64,000 bases of DNA, from positions 1-64,000 of the forward strand of contig JAJZGF010000008.1 in the NCBI GenBank assembly GCA_021805025.1, read 5' to 3'. A program made the position numbers and the translations under genes. The notes below the pieces were generated by a model that saw only the letters and a program-made list of their open reading frames with translations, searched no databases and had not been told where the DNA came from. Shown here one piece after another: positions 17,147 through 25,846 of this stretch. Position 1 is the first letter of the stretch, and each line of letters begins with the position of its first letter. Source of the DNA: Acidobacteriota bacterium (lineage in GTDB: Bacteria > Acidobacteriota > Terriglobia > Terriglobales > Acidobacteriaceae).

Positions 17147-17650
17147 CTACTCGGCCTCTTCCGCGGGCGTCTCCATCGTCAGCACAGGCCCGCTGGTCAG
17201 GGCACGATAGGCAAAAAACAGCTTCGCCCGCCAGCGCAGAATCATCCCGAAAGCCAGCAGGTAGAACAGCCCGCCCGTCTGCTCCAGCGTCATATACGAG
17301 TCGAGGTAGCCGCGCGCGAAGTACCGCACCGCCGCCAGCACAATCACCACAGTAAAGAATGCGCTGGACCGCTTCATCATGATCGCGTCGCCCTCGCGCT
17401 GCAGCCGCGACGTAAGCAGCAGGGGATACGCAAACACAATCGCGCCGACCAGAAAGGCAGCCAGCCCCCACATCCACGGCACACGAAACGCCGGCACTAT
17501 AAACATGCAGAACCCCGTCGACATGCCCAGCGGCGGCATCACGATCTTCTTCGCCGTCATCGCGGTGCGGCCTTCGCGAACCCGCCAGGCCAGCACGCCG
17601 CACAGGCCGACAAGGGATGCAACCGCCGTGACGACTGGAGAAACAACCAT
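17147..17650 (-). CDS. CcdC-like integral membrane protein (DUF1453)
   Basis: A 167-residue membrane protein with four or five hydrophobic segments. The family-typical start is visible: a helix, then VREGRTAMTAKKIVMPPLGMSTGF, followed by MWGLAAFLVGAIVFAYPLLLTSRL. This matches the CcdC/YneN group (DUF1453), named from Bacillus cytochrome c biogenesis genes though its direct role is unclear. GAGGTAG precedes the ATG at 17650. Isolated from other cytochrome genes; a c-type cytochrome is encoded at 40.0-40.6 kb. Confidence 0.75.
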   Translation of the reverse strand: MVVSPVVTAVASLVGLCGVLAWRVREGRTAMTAKKIVMPPLGMSTGFCMFIVPAFRVPWMWGLAAFLVGAIVFAYPLLLTSRLQREGDAIMMKRSSAFFTVVIVLAAVRYFARGYLDSYMTLEQTGGLFYLLAFGMILRWRAKLFFAYRALTSGPVLTMETPAEEAE

Positions 17651-17747
17651 CTAGTCTACCTCTTCAAAAAACGAGTGAACGAAACATACGGACGCGGGGA
17701 AAGACAGCACCTTCATTCTATTGGATGCAGCAAATCGGCAGTCCGCG

Positions 17748-18893
17748 TCACCGCTCCTGCGTCACCGGCCATGGATTGCGCAGCAGTGAGCACAGGCCCA
17801 GGTCATTCCCGTAGCGCTCCACCTCCACCTCGGCCATGCGCACAAACTGTCCCATTCCACGAAAGGCCGGCACCGCGTCCGAGCCCATAATCTGCGGCGA
17901 AACAAAGAGATGCACGCGATCCACCAGCCCCGCGTCCAGTAGCGCCGTGTTCAGGCGCGTGCCTGTCTCCGTCAGCAGCGTCAGGATGCCCTCCGCACCC
18001 AGCGTGTCCAGCACATTGCCCAGCGGTACGCGTCCCGCCTCGGCGGGCAGTATCTCCACGCGGACCCCGCGCCGGCGCAGCTCGTTAATTCTGGCCTCGT
18101 CGTTTGAGACGGTAAAGATTACGAGATCATTCTGCGCGCCGCGCACCATCTTTGAATCCAGCGGCATGCGCAGCGCCGAGTCCAGCACCACCCGCAGCAG
18201 CGGCCTCCGCCTGCGCAGCCCGCTACGGTCCGTCAGCATCGGATCGTCGGCCAGCACCGTGTCCACGCCCGTCAGCGCCGCATCGGCCTGCCAGCGCAGC
18301 GGCTGCACCGCTGCACGCGCCGCTTCGCTGGTGATCCAGTAGGGCTCCCGCTTCCAGTGGTGTCCGGCAGGCGGCGCAATCCTGCCATCCAGAGTCATTG
18401 CCACCTTCATCAGCACCAATGGCCGCCTGTGCTGGCTCCAATGCGCAAACCCCTCATTCAGCCGCCGCGCGTCCCTTTCGCACAACCCCACCTCGGTCTG
18501 AAGGCCCGCCACACGCAAGTGGTCGAGCCCATGTCCGGCCACCTGAGGATTGGGATCGATCGTCGCAGCCACCACGCGACCCAGCCCCGCGGCGATCAGC
18601 GCCGCAGTGCACGGCCCCGTGCGGCCCATGTGGTTGCACGGCTCCAGCGTCACATACGCCGTGCCGCCCCTCACCCGCTCGCCTGCGTGTTGCTGCGCTA
18701 CGCGCAAGGCCACAATCTCCGCATGATCCAGCAAGTCGTACTCGTGCCATCCCTCGCCCACCACCTGCCCAGCGCGGTCCAGAATCACACAGCCCACCGC
18801 GGGATTGGGTGAGGTCACAGCGACTCCGCGTCGCGCCAGTTCCAGCGCCCGCTGCATCCAGTACCGGTCTCGTTCAAGGGTTTCCATGCTCAT
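17748..18893 (-). CDS. ribD: Bifunctional riboflavin biosynthesis deaminase/reductase
   Basis: Two early steps of riboflavin synthesis: deamination of diaminohydroxyphosphoribosylaminopyrimidine and reduction of the ribosyl side chain with NADPH. The N-terminal cytidine-deaminase-like domain (about residues 1-150) has the zinc ligands in DHAEIVAL and EPCNHMGRTGPC. The C-terminal DHFR-like domain (about 155-375) shows KVAMTLDGRIA and VDTVLADDPMLTDR. The length of 381 is normal. Its start overlaps the stop of ftsY by 4 bases, so it is coupled to ftsY, an unusual partner. Confidence 0.95.
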   Translation of the reverse strand: MSMETLERDRYWMQRALELARRGVAVTSPNPAVGCVILDRAGQVVGEGWHEYDLLDHAEIVALRVAQQHAGERVRGGTAYVTLEPCNHMGRTGPCTAALIAAGLGRVVAATIDPNPQVAGHGLDHLRVAGLQTEVGLCERDARRLNEGFAHWSQHRRPLVLMKVAMTLDGRIAPPAGHHWKREPYWITSEAARAAVQPLRWQADAALTGVDTVLADDPMLTDRSGLRRRRPLLRVVLDSALRMPLDSKMVRGAQNDLVIFTVSNDEARINELRRRGVRVEILPAEAGRVPLGNVLDTLGAEGILTLLTETGTRLNTALLDAGLVDRVHLFVSPQIMGSDAVPAFRGMGQFVRMAEVEVERYGNDLGLCSLLRNPWPVTQER

Positions 18894-19864
18894 CCCAGCA
18901 ACGCATCCACAAAATCAGCAGGCGAAAACTCCAGCAGGTCAGTCATCTTTTCGCCCACGCCCACATAGCGCACCGGCAGGTTCAGCTCCCGCGCAATCGC
19001 CACCGCAATGCCGCCCTTGGCCGTGCCGTCCAGCTTAGTCAGCACAATGCCCGTAACGCCCGCGGCCTGCGTAAACAGCCGCGCCTGCTGCAGGCCGTTC
19101 TGCCCCGTCGTCGCGTCCATCACCAGCAGCACCGCGTGCGGAGCGCCTGGAATCAGCTTCGCCGCCGTGCGGCGCATTTTGTCCAGCTCGTCCATCAGCC
19201 CGGTCTTGGTGTGCAGCCGCCCCGCCGTGTCCACAATCAGATCGCTGATGCCGCGCGCCTTCGCCGCCGTAGCCGCATCGTACAAGACCGCCGCCGGATC
19301 GCCGCCCTGCCGCGTCTTGATCATCTCCACGCCGCTGCGCCCAGCCCACACCTCAAGCTGCTCAATGGCCGCCGCGCGAAAGGTGTCAGCCGCGCACAGC
19401 AGTACCGTCTTGTTCTGCGCGCGATACCAGGCAGCCAGCTTGCCCGCCGAGGTAGTCTTGCCCGTCCCGTTCACACCCACCAGAAACGTCACGTTGGGTG
19501 GCGCATCGGGCAAGAGAACCGGTCGCTGCGGAGCCTCCAGGATGGCCCGCAACTGCGCCTTCAACAGCTCGCGCAGCTCGGCCCCCCCGTCAATTGCCTG
19601 CCGCTTCGCCCGCTCCCGCAGCGCATCCAGAATCTCCGTCGTCGTCTGCACGCCGATGTCGCTCGTCAGCAGCGCCGCCTCCAGATCCTCCAGCGCAGCT
19701 TCATCCACGGTCCGCGTCAGCGAAACCAGGTCTTCAATCTTCGCGGAAAACGACTCGCGCGTCCGCGTCACGGCCTGCTTCATCCGGCCAAAGAAGCCGA
19801 TTTTCGCCGCCGCCTCCGGCTCCGCTTCCGGAGGATCGTTCTTGCCGCCAAACAGCTTGATCAT
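18890..19864 (-). CDS. ftsY: Signal recognition particle receptor FtsY
   Basis: SRP-receptor GTPase that docks ribosome-nascent-chain complexes at the SecYEG translocon. About 324 residues: a short N-terminal region, an N-domain helical bundle, then the G domain with G1 GVNGTGKTTSAGKLA, DTFRAAAIEQL of the insertion box, G3 DTAGRLHTK and G4 TKLDGTAKGG. The acidic A domain of the E. coli protein is nearly absent, as in many non-enteric bacteria. The ATG at 19864 is preferred to a TTG 18 bases upstream. Co-transcribed with ribD. Confidence 0.95.
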   Translation of the reverse strand: MIKLFGGKNDPPEAEPEAAAKIGFFGRMKQAVTRTRESFSAKIEDLVSLTRTVDEAALEDLEAALLTSDIGVQTTTEILDALRERAKRQAIDGGAELRELLKAQLRAILEAPQRPVLLPDAPPNVTFLVGVNGTGKTTSAGKLAAWYRAQNKTVLLCAADTFRAAAIEQLEVWAGRSGVEMIKTRQGGDPAAVLYDAATAAKARGISDLIVDTAGRLHTKTGLMDELDKMRRTAAKLIPGAPHAVLLVMDATTGQNGLQQARLFTQAAGVTGIVLTKLDGTAKGGIAVAIARELNLPVRYVGVGEKMTDLLEFSPADFVDALLG

Positions 19865-20025
19865 GGGTGGGTCCAGGCTCAAGTTTAGTGCATTCGCTCA
19901 AATCGGCGCGACCCGCCACGACGGTTCGGCAACCCTGCAAGCACACCTTGCCATCCGGGTCATTTTGCGCCAGGTCCGGATGGGAAGACGACCGACGCCC
20001 GCAATGCGATTGCGGTGTCGTGATG

Positions 20026-20304
20026 TTACTTCTTGAAGATCTTGGTAAAGCCGGCGCCGGCATCGGCGTCTTCCACCACCGCGACGGTGCGAAGCTCCAG
20101 CACATCCGCCCACTTCGCCGCACCCTCAAAAAGCGCCGCGGCATTGTTTGTCTCGTACAGCGCAAAGCCGCCGTTGCAGTCCGTTTGGTGCCAGCGGCCC
20201 AGCAGGGTCACGCCCGCCGCAGGTGTTCCTTCGCCGGCCAGAAAGCGGTCCACTGCCGCTCGCAAGGTTCCAGGGACAACAGTCCAGGTTGACATGAATT
20301 TCAT
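20026..20304 (-). CDS. DUF3303-family small protein
   Basis: 92 residues beginning MKFMSTWTVVPGT, then a ferredoxin-like alpha/beta pattern with VTLLGRWHQTDCNGGFALYE and VAVVEDADAGAG. This matches DUF3303 proteins, a small family of unknown function related in shape to stress-response dimeric alpha-beta barrels. GGAGG lies 9 bases upstream of the ATG at 20304, which decides the start. A TATAAT box is present on the minus strand at 20384-20389. It is divergent from the beta-propeller gene. Confidence 0.75.
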   Translation of the reverse strand: MKFMSTWTVVPGTLRAAVDRFLAGEGTPAAGVTLLGRWHQTDCNGGFALYETNNAAALFEGAAKWADVLELRTVAVVEDADAGAGFTKIFKK

Positions 20305-20533
20305 GATCTTCGTCCTCCATGTTGCGGTAATTGTCGCGATGATGGTTGCGGGGGAAGGGTTCTCGGTGTTGCCGAGCCCGCCAATTATAGGCCGAATCAA
20401 CACAGCTGGTGGTCGCCGCTTTCAAAAAATAGCTGGCATTTTGCAGTCGATTTGAGGAAGAATGCGGAGAGCAGCCGCTCTCCTTTCCCAGGCGCCTGCG
20501 CAGAGATAACAGAGATAAAGGAGCCCATCAGCG

Positions 20534-21709
20534 ATGAGCAAGGTGCGTGTCTTGGTCGGAACGCGCAAGGGTGCGTTCATCCTTACTTCAGACGGCAAGC
20601 GCGATCAGTGGCAAGTCAGCGGTCCCCACTTCGCCGGATGGGAGATCTACCACATGAAGGGTTCGCCCGTGGAACCCGACCGCATCTACGCCTCGCAATC
20701 CAGCGGATGGTTCGGGCAGATTCTCCAGCGCTCCGACGATGGCGGCAAAACATGGGCGCCTCCCGGCGGTGAGCCCATTCCCACCCCCGGCCCGCCAAAG
20801 CCCATCAGCAACCGCTTCGCCTATGACACCTCCGCCGAAACCGGTGCTCCCCTCACCACGCACATGTGGTACGACGGCACGCAGCATCCATGGGAGTTCA
20901 AGCGTGTATGGCACCTCGAACCCTCGCTCACGGACGCCAATGTTGTCTACGCAGGCGTGGAAGACGCCGGCCTCTTCCGCTCCACAGATGGCGCCGCCAG
21001 TTGGCAGGAACTCTCCGGCCTGCGCGGCCACGGCACTGGGCCAAAGTGGCAGCCCGGCGCGGGCGGCATGTGCCTGCACACCATCCTCCTTGACCCCTCG
21101 AACCCCGACCGCATCTACATCGCCATCTCCGCCGCAGGCGCTTTCCGCACAGACAACGGCGGCAAATCCTGGAAGCCCATCAACAAGGGCCTCGTCTCCG
21201 ACTTCATGCCCAATCCCACCGCGGAGGTCGGCCACTGCGTCCACCACGTTGCAATGCATCCCTCGCGCCCCAACACTCTTTTCATGCAGAAACACTGGCA
21301 TGTCATGCGGTCAGACGATGCCGGCGACAACTGGACGAAAATCAGCGGCAACCTGCCCACCGACTTCGGCTTCGTCATCGACGTCCATGCGCACGAGCCG
21401 GAGACCCTCTACGTCGTCCCCATAAAAAGCGATTCGCTCCACTTCCCCATCGACGGCAAACTCCAGGTCCATCGTTCCCGCACCGGCGGAAACGAGTGGG
21501 AGCCGCTTACCAACGGCCTTCCGCAAAAAGACTGCTACGTCAACGTTCTCCGTGACGCCATGTCGGTGGACAGCCTGGACGACTGCGGCATCTACTTCGG
21601 CACCACCGGCGGCCAGGTCTACTGCTCGCCCAACGGTGGCGACAACTGGAAACCCATCGTCCACGACCTCCCCGCCGTGTTGTCGGTCGAGGTGCAGACG
21701 CTGCCATGA
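20534..21709 (+). CDS. BNR/sialidase-like beta-propeller protein
   Basis: A 391-residue protein without signal peptide. It contains repeated propeller blades with Asp-box-like turns: [59 protein letters not shown] and [11 protein letters not shown]. This is the BNR/VPS10/sialidase-fold architecture often annotated 'glycosyl hydrolase', but no sialidase catalytic residues (Arg triad, FRIP) are evident, so an enzymatic role is not supported. AAGGAG precedes the ATG. Its stop overlaps the start of a MoaD/ThiS-like gene (ATGA), which strongly suggests a joint function. Confidence 0.8.
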   Translation: MSKVRVLVGTRKGAFILTSDGKRDQWQVSGPHFAGWEIYHMKGSPVEPDRIYASQSSGWFGQILQRSDDGGKTWAPPGGEPIPTPGPPKPISNRFAYDTSAETGAPLTTHMWYDGTQHPWEFKRVWHLEPSLTDANVVYAGVEDAGLFRSTDGAASWQELSGLRGHGTGPKWQPGAGGMCLHTILLDPSNPDRIYIAISAAGAFRTDNGGKSWKPINKGLVSDFMPNPTAEVGHCVHHVAMHPSRPNTLFMQKHWHVMRSDDAGDNWTKISGNLPTDFGFVIDVHAHEPETLYVVPIKSDSLHFPIDGKLQVHRSRTGGNEWEPLTNGLPQKDCYVNVLRDAMSVDSLDDCGIYFGTTGGQVYCSPNGGDNWKPIVHDLPAVLSVEVQTLP

Positions 21710-22002
21710 TTCGGGTACAAATCCCGTACCACCTGCGCTGCCTGGCGCGGGTGGAGGGCGAGGTGACGCTCGATGTCCCCGCGCCCGTCACCGTCCGCAC
21801 CGTCCTCGACGCGCTCGAGGCCTGCTACCCCATGCTCGCAGGCACCGTTCGCGACCACGACACACAAAGGCGCAGGCCGTTCCTCAGGTTCTTTGCCTGT
21901 GAAGAGGACATCTCCCTTGAATCGCCGGACACTCCATTGCCAGACCCCATCGTGCAGGGCAGGGAGCCGCTGCTGATTATCGGCGCGATTGCAGGCGGAT
22001 AG
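21706..22002 (+). CDS. MoaD/ThiS-family ubiquitin-like protein
   Basis: A 98-residue beta-grasp protein of the MoaD/ThiS superfamily: [16 protein letters not shown] opens the fold, [17 protein letters not shown] is the typical helix, and it ends AIAGG with the C-terminal diglycine needed for adenylation and thiocarboxylation. It is translationally coupled to the propeller gene, with no moa, thi or E1-like gene nearby, so molybdopterin or thiamine synthesis is unlikely to be its main role. A sulphur-carrier or protein-modifier function is possible but unproven. Confidence 0.8.
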   Translation: MIRVQIPYHLRCLARVEGEVTLDVPAPVTVRTVLDALEACYPMLAGTVRDHDTQRRRPFLRFFACEEDISLESPDTPLPDPIVQGREPLLIIGAIAGG

Positions 22003-22048
22003 AGCCGAAAATCCCGTCAATGCGATCTAGGCAATTGCCGGCGCAGGT

Positions 22049-22231
22049 CTATGCTGCAGCCTTTGCGATGCCGAGCTTTGGCGTTTGGAGGAGTTCGTCG
22101 AAGATGGCCCGGTGCTGAATCATTGCGACGCGCAACTCTTCGGTGGTGGCATGGGCCTGGTAATGGTGAACGGCGACAACGTTGCCGTGGAAGGCACGAA
22201 TGCAGTCCCATGCAAGGGGCATCGCTTTCAA
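22049..22231 (-). pseudogene. Short conserved-looking fragment, possibly a small protein or gene remnant
   Basis: A 60-codon open frame directly downstream of the nitronate monooxygenase gene. Its translation (KAMPLAWDCIRAFHGNVVAVHHYQ in two parts, then EELRVAMIQHRAIFDELL) looks like a real folded helix-rich segment rather than a random frame, but it begins at a TTG, or an ATG at 22222, without a good ribosome-binding site, and a stop codon lies just upstream in frame. It could be the C-terminal remnant of a larger gene or a small protein. I do not recognise the family. Confidence 0.3.
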
Positions 22232-22254
22232 TTCAGGGTACCGGCCTCAGCCCG

Positions 22255-23733
22255 TCAGGCCGTCGCCGCCAGTAGCGGTTCGGCTTTGGGTTCCGCTTCC
22301 ACGCCTGCCATGCTCAGCCGCAGCAGCGACCGCACCACGTCCACCGCGGAGTAGCTCTCCCGCCCCGGCACAAGGAACTGCGCAATCGAGTTCAGATCGT
22401 CGCCTACGGTCACGAGCGGAACCTCAACGCTGCCATCTTTGCGCGTCTGCGCGTGACCAATATTGGCCATCAGCGCGTTGCAGAGACACTTGCGACCGAC
22501 CGTGTCCTCCACTTTGCCGCCCTTGGCGACATAGTTCGCCACCGGTTCGGCCGCGCAACGGTAACCGATCTTGCCATCCTCTGCGGCATACGGCTCACGC
22601 AGATAGCCCAGATCGCATACCCGTTTCCGCTCCTGATAAATCGGAAAAGACGAAGCCGTTCCCTCCAGTTGAGCTACCTTGAACGGGAACCCTGTCGGCG
22701 AAGCCAGAGGGTCCGTAAACACTTCTCCCAGGCTCGCTCGCGCCTGCGCAATCAATTTTGCCTTCAGGTCTGACCGCATCCCGGACTCATCACTGAACGC
22801 GAACGCTGTGCCCACCTGAATGCCGGCCGCGCCTTCGTCCAGCGCCTCGCGAAGCTTCTCCGCGTTCCCATAGCCGCCCGCCAGCCAGAATGGCACGCCC
22901 ATCTCGCGGAAACCGGCCAGGTCCACGCGATCCCGCTCACCATACACCGGCTCTCCGGCATCGTTCAGTTGCAGTTTGCCCCGCGGCGGCGCATTGTGCC
23001 CGCCCGCCGTCGGGCTCTCAATCACAAAGCCGTCCACCCGTCCGTTCGCCCGGCGCAGCATCGTCGCCGCCAGCGTGTTGGACGACACAATGGCCAGAAA
23101 CCGTGGCCGGTTCAGCAGCGGCAGCGGTCCTTCGACGTAGTCCGCCGGGTTGAACCGCATGAAAGTGTCCTGTTCCGGTGTCGCTCCGGTCACGGCTAGC
23201 TTGTATTCCGAAATCTGATGCGTCGCATACGCATCCAGAACCCCCGGAATATGCAGCGGAATCCCCGCGCCCATCAGCACGTAGCTCACCCCAGCCAGCA
23301 TCGCCCCGTAAATGGAAGCCAGATGCGGCATCTGTACCTTCTCCAGGAAATTGATGCCCACTGGATTCCTGTGCCCTTCGCGCGCCAGAAAAACTTCCAC
23401 AAAATTGCTGACGATGCATAGCTCCACCAGCTTGCGCGGTTCTACCCGCTGGTGCATCGGCACATTGGGATACGCTGCTTCGCTCGGCTTGCCGCCCGGC
23501 ACAAAGTACTCATTCCAGATGCGACGCGCCATATCGGGAAACGGAAAAGCTTCCAGCCCGCGGCGCATGTGTCCGCCCAGGTCGCCATCCGCCAGGCGGC
23601 GCAGAAAAAGGGAATCAATCGCTGTTCCGGAGACGACGCCGAGTTGGCCGAGGCGTGAAACGGCATTGGCAAGGCGCCAGTTGGAAACGCCGACGCCCAT
23701 CCCACCCTGGATGATTTTAGGAAACTGCACCAT
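22255..23733 (-). CDS. Nitronate monooxygenase-family FMN protein (long form)
   Basis: 492 residues, TIM-barrel flavoprotein of the 2-nitropropane dioxygenase/NMO family. Features: IIQGGMGVGVSNWRLA at the N-terminus, VSGTAIDSLF, VIESPTAGGHNAP with the catalytic-site histidine region, LAGGYGN and GIQVGTAFAF forming the FMN phosphate site. It is longer than classical NMO (about 320-370): there is an N-terminal insertion (HMRRGLEAFPFPDMARRI) and a C-terminal extension with cysteines (IGYRCAAEP, GRKCLCNALMANIG). That extension recalls PfaD-like enoyl reductases, so the substrate may not be a nitronate. Monocistronic, apparently. Confidence 0.8.
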   Translation of the reverse strand: MVQFPKIIQGGMGVGVSNWRLANAVSRLGQLGVVSGTAIDSLFLRRLADGDLGGHMRRGLEAFPFPDMARRIWNEYFVPGGKPSEAAYPNVPMHQRVEPRKLVELCIVSNFVEVFLAREGHRNPVGINFLEKVQMPHLASIYGAMLAGVSYVLMGAGIPLHIPGVLDAYATHQISEYKLAVTGATPEQDTFMRFNPADYVEGPLPLLNRPRFLAIVSSNTLAATMLRRANGRVDGFVIESPTAGGHNAPPRGKLQLNDAGEPVYGERDRVDLAGFREMGVPFWLAGGYGNAEKLREALDEGAAGIQVGTAFAFSDESGMRSDLKAKLIAQARASLGEVFTDPLASPTGFPFKVAQLEGTASSFPIYQERKRVCDLGYLREPYAAEDGKIGYRCAAEPVANYVAKGGKVEDTVGRKCLCNALMANIGHAQTRKDGSVEVPLVTVGDDLNSIAQFLVPGRESYSAVDVVRSLLRLSMAGVEAEPKAEPLLAATA

Positions 23734-23847
23734 CTTAGAATTGTTTCACAGTTTATGTTGCAGAAGGAGAATTCTTTCTCGCCGACGCGGAATTGGTAAT
23801 CCCCATCTCAATTCGGGCCACCCTCTTCCCGACCCTAACCGCTTTCG

Positions 23848-25104
23848 CTACAGCTTCTCCCGCAGGAAGCTGATCACCTGCTCCGCCTGAACTACGCCCA
23901 CCATCCGGCCTTGCGCGTCCACCACCGGCAGCGCGTGCAGGTTGTACTTGTCAAACATCTCCGCCACGTCGTCCTGCTTCATATCCGCCGGGCACGAGAG
24001 CACGCGAGGCTCGGTGAGCACGGAAAGATGCGTCTCCGGCTGGGCCATCACCAGCCGCGCCAGCGGCACCACCCCCCGCAGCACCCGCTTTTCATCCAGC
24101 AGATACACCTCTGTCATGCTCTCCGGGTCGCCGTCAAAACCCCGCAGCGCATGCACGGCCTCGGCCACGGTGGCCTGCGTGTCCATCTGCACAAAATCCG
24201 TCGTCATGCAGCCGGCCGCCGAGTGCTCGTCAAACTCCAGCAGTTCGGAAACCTCCTGCCGCTCCTCCGGCTCCATTTCCTCCAGAATCGCGTCCGATTG
24301 CTCCTCTGAGAGCTCCGCCAGCAGGTCCGCCGCCGCTCCGGGATCCATTTCCTCCACAATGTCGGCGATCTTCTCTTCGTCCAGCTTCTCCAAGAGCGCC
24401 TTCTGCAGCTTGGGCTCCACCTCTTCCAGCGCCTCGGCTGCCACCCCCTCGTCCAGCGAGGTAAACACCGCCTCGCGCTCGGCCGGCGCCAGGTCCTCCA
24501 GTATCTCCGCCAGGTCAGATGGATGCATCTCCGCCAGACGCTCATGCTCAATCCGCAGCTTCACCCGTCGCGCCGGATCGACCTCGATCACGTCCACAAA
24601 CTGCCAGGGAATCCCCCGCGCCGTAAACCTCCGCGAAAGTCTCTCCAGCGTCGGTCGCGGCAGCATACCCTTGAACACCCGCCGGAATGCCCCGCGCAGG
24701 CCCACCTCCACCTCGGCCACCCGCAGCAGATGCGCCGCCCCATGCCCCATCCACTCCAGATCCACGTCATTCACCCGCACTACCTTGCGCCCGTGAATGT
24801 CGATAATCTGCCGGTCCACCAGGTCCTGCTGCAGATAGAGATAGTTCCCCTGCTCACCCAGCGGCGTCAGCGCGTCTACCGTCTGCAACTCCAGCGTCCC
24901 CGCCGGCGTCTCCATCACTTCCTGCGACGGAACAATGCACAGGCCCGCGCGCGTCTTCAGCACCAGGCCGGCCACCTTGCCCGCATCCGGTCCGGTAGCC
25001 ACCGCAATGTCCTTCAGCCTGCCCCGCAGTTGCCCCTGGGCATCCGTCACCGGCATCCCCAAAAGCGCCGTCAGACTCACCCGTGATGTCGTCCTCGGTT
25101 GCAT
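23848..25104 (-). CDS. PRC-barrel / MgtE N-domain / CBS-pair protein without channel
   Basis: 418 residues and fully soluble. The N-terminus (about 1-150) has PRC-barrel-like strands (VSLTALLGMPVTDAQGQLRG and a second copy with DIHGRKVVRVNDVDLEW). About 190-290 is an MgtE N-like superhelix (LHERLAEMHPSDLAEILEDL-type repeats, LDEEKIADIVEEMDP). About 295-415 is a CBS pair (MTTDFVQMDTQATVAEAV and PADMKQDDVAEMFDKYNLHALPVVD in parts). These are the Mg-sensing parts of MgtE without its five transmembrane helices. Likely a divalent-metal-sensing regulator of a separate transporter. Such genes often lie beside Nramp-type transporters, but none is next to this one. Confidence 0.8.
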   Translation of the reverse strand: MQPRTTSRVSLTALLGMPVTDAQGQLRGRLKDIAVATGPDAGKVAGLVLKTRAGLCIVPSQEVMETPAGTLELQTVDALTPLGEQGNYLYLQQDLVDRQIIDIHGRKVVRVNDVDLEWMGHGAAHLLRVAEVEVGLRGAFRRVFKGMLPRPTLERLSRRFTARGIPWQFVDVIEVDPARRVKLRIEHERLAEMHPSDLAEILEDLAPAEREAVFTSLDEGVAAEALEEVEPKLQKALLEKLDEEKIADIVEEMDPGAAADLLAELSEEQSDAILEEMEPEERQEVSELLEFDEHSAAGCMTTDFVQMDTQATVAEAVHALRGFDGDPESMTEVYLLDEKRVLRGVVPLARLVMAQPETHLSVLTEPRVLSCPADMKQDDVAEMFDKYNLHALPVVDAQGRMVGVVQAEQVISFLREKL

Positions 25105-25287
25105 GTCGTGAGTGTAGCCCTTTCTGCTCTATCTTCGCTGCCCCAGCTCATCCTCTTGCCTTGCCCGGACTCACGCCGGTCACCGCCCCACCCTTGACAC
25201 AGCGCGCACCAGCCATGAAACTGCCAGCAAGGTTCCTCGAACGGCAGCGCGTCGCGTCCTGCCCCGCCAGAGGAGGAGGCATTTCCA

Positions 25288-25728
25288 TTGGATAAGCCGC
25301 GAGCAGGCAAGCTGCAGTTTGCGCTCAGTTCCACCATGGACAGCGTCACCGAAATCGAGGCAGCCGCGGAAAAGCTCGCTACGGACGCCGGCTTCGACGA
25401 GGATGCGCGATTCGGCTTCACCATGGCCGTCCGCGAGGCTGCCGTCAATGCCGTCCTCCACGGCAACGAGTACGACCCTGCAAAGAGAGTCACCGCCAGC
25501 TTTGAAAATACCGGCAAATCCCTCGTCATCGCCATCAAGGATCAGGGTGCCGGACTGGACCCGGACAAAATCCCCGACCCCCTCGCTCCGGAAAACCTGC
25601 TCCGCGGCACCGGACGAGGCATCTTTCTCATCCGCTCATTTATGGATGAGGTACACTTCCGTCAATTGCATCCTGGAACCGAGATCACGCTCGTAAAGTA
25701 TCTGGCGCCGGCAGCCGACGCCACCTGA
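25288..25728 (+). CDS. RsbW-like anti-sigma serine kinase (HATPase_c_2)
   Basis: A 146-residue GHKL ATPase. The N box is REAAVNAVLHGNEYD, the G1 box IKDQGAGLDPDKIPDP and the G2 region GRGIFLIRSFMDEV. Proteins like RsbW/SpoIIAB bind a sigma factor or partner and phosphorylate a STAS protein. The likely start is TTG at 25288 because AGGAGGAGG lies 8 bases upstream; the first ATG at 25336 has no such site and would cut the first strand. The STAS gene 118 bases downstream is the obvious substrate. Confidence 0.88.
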   Translation: MDKPRAGKLQFALSSTMDSVTEIEAAAEKLATDAGFDEDARFGFTMAVREAAVNAVLHGNEYDPAKRVTASFENTGKSLVIAIKDQGAGLDPDKIPDPLAPENLLRGTGRGIFLIRSFMDEVHFRQLHPGTEITLVKYLAPAADAT

Positions 25729-25846
25729 CCACTCCGCACCCTGTAACCGGCACGCGAATGCAATGCAGCGAGGCATTCGCAATTTGCTCTCCCAACTCAA
25801 CATAAAAATGCTATAACCGTAACACCACAAAGAAGGAGGAGACACC

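Noticed and set aside
18398-19888. Long plus-strand frames opposite ribD and ftsY
   Set aside because: Arg/Pro/Ser-rich translations opposite conserved genes; shadows of GC-rich codons.
20534-21709. Active sialidase
   Set aside because: BNR-type Asp boxes are present but no arginine triad or FRIP motif is evident, and there is no signal peptide.
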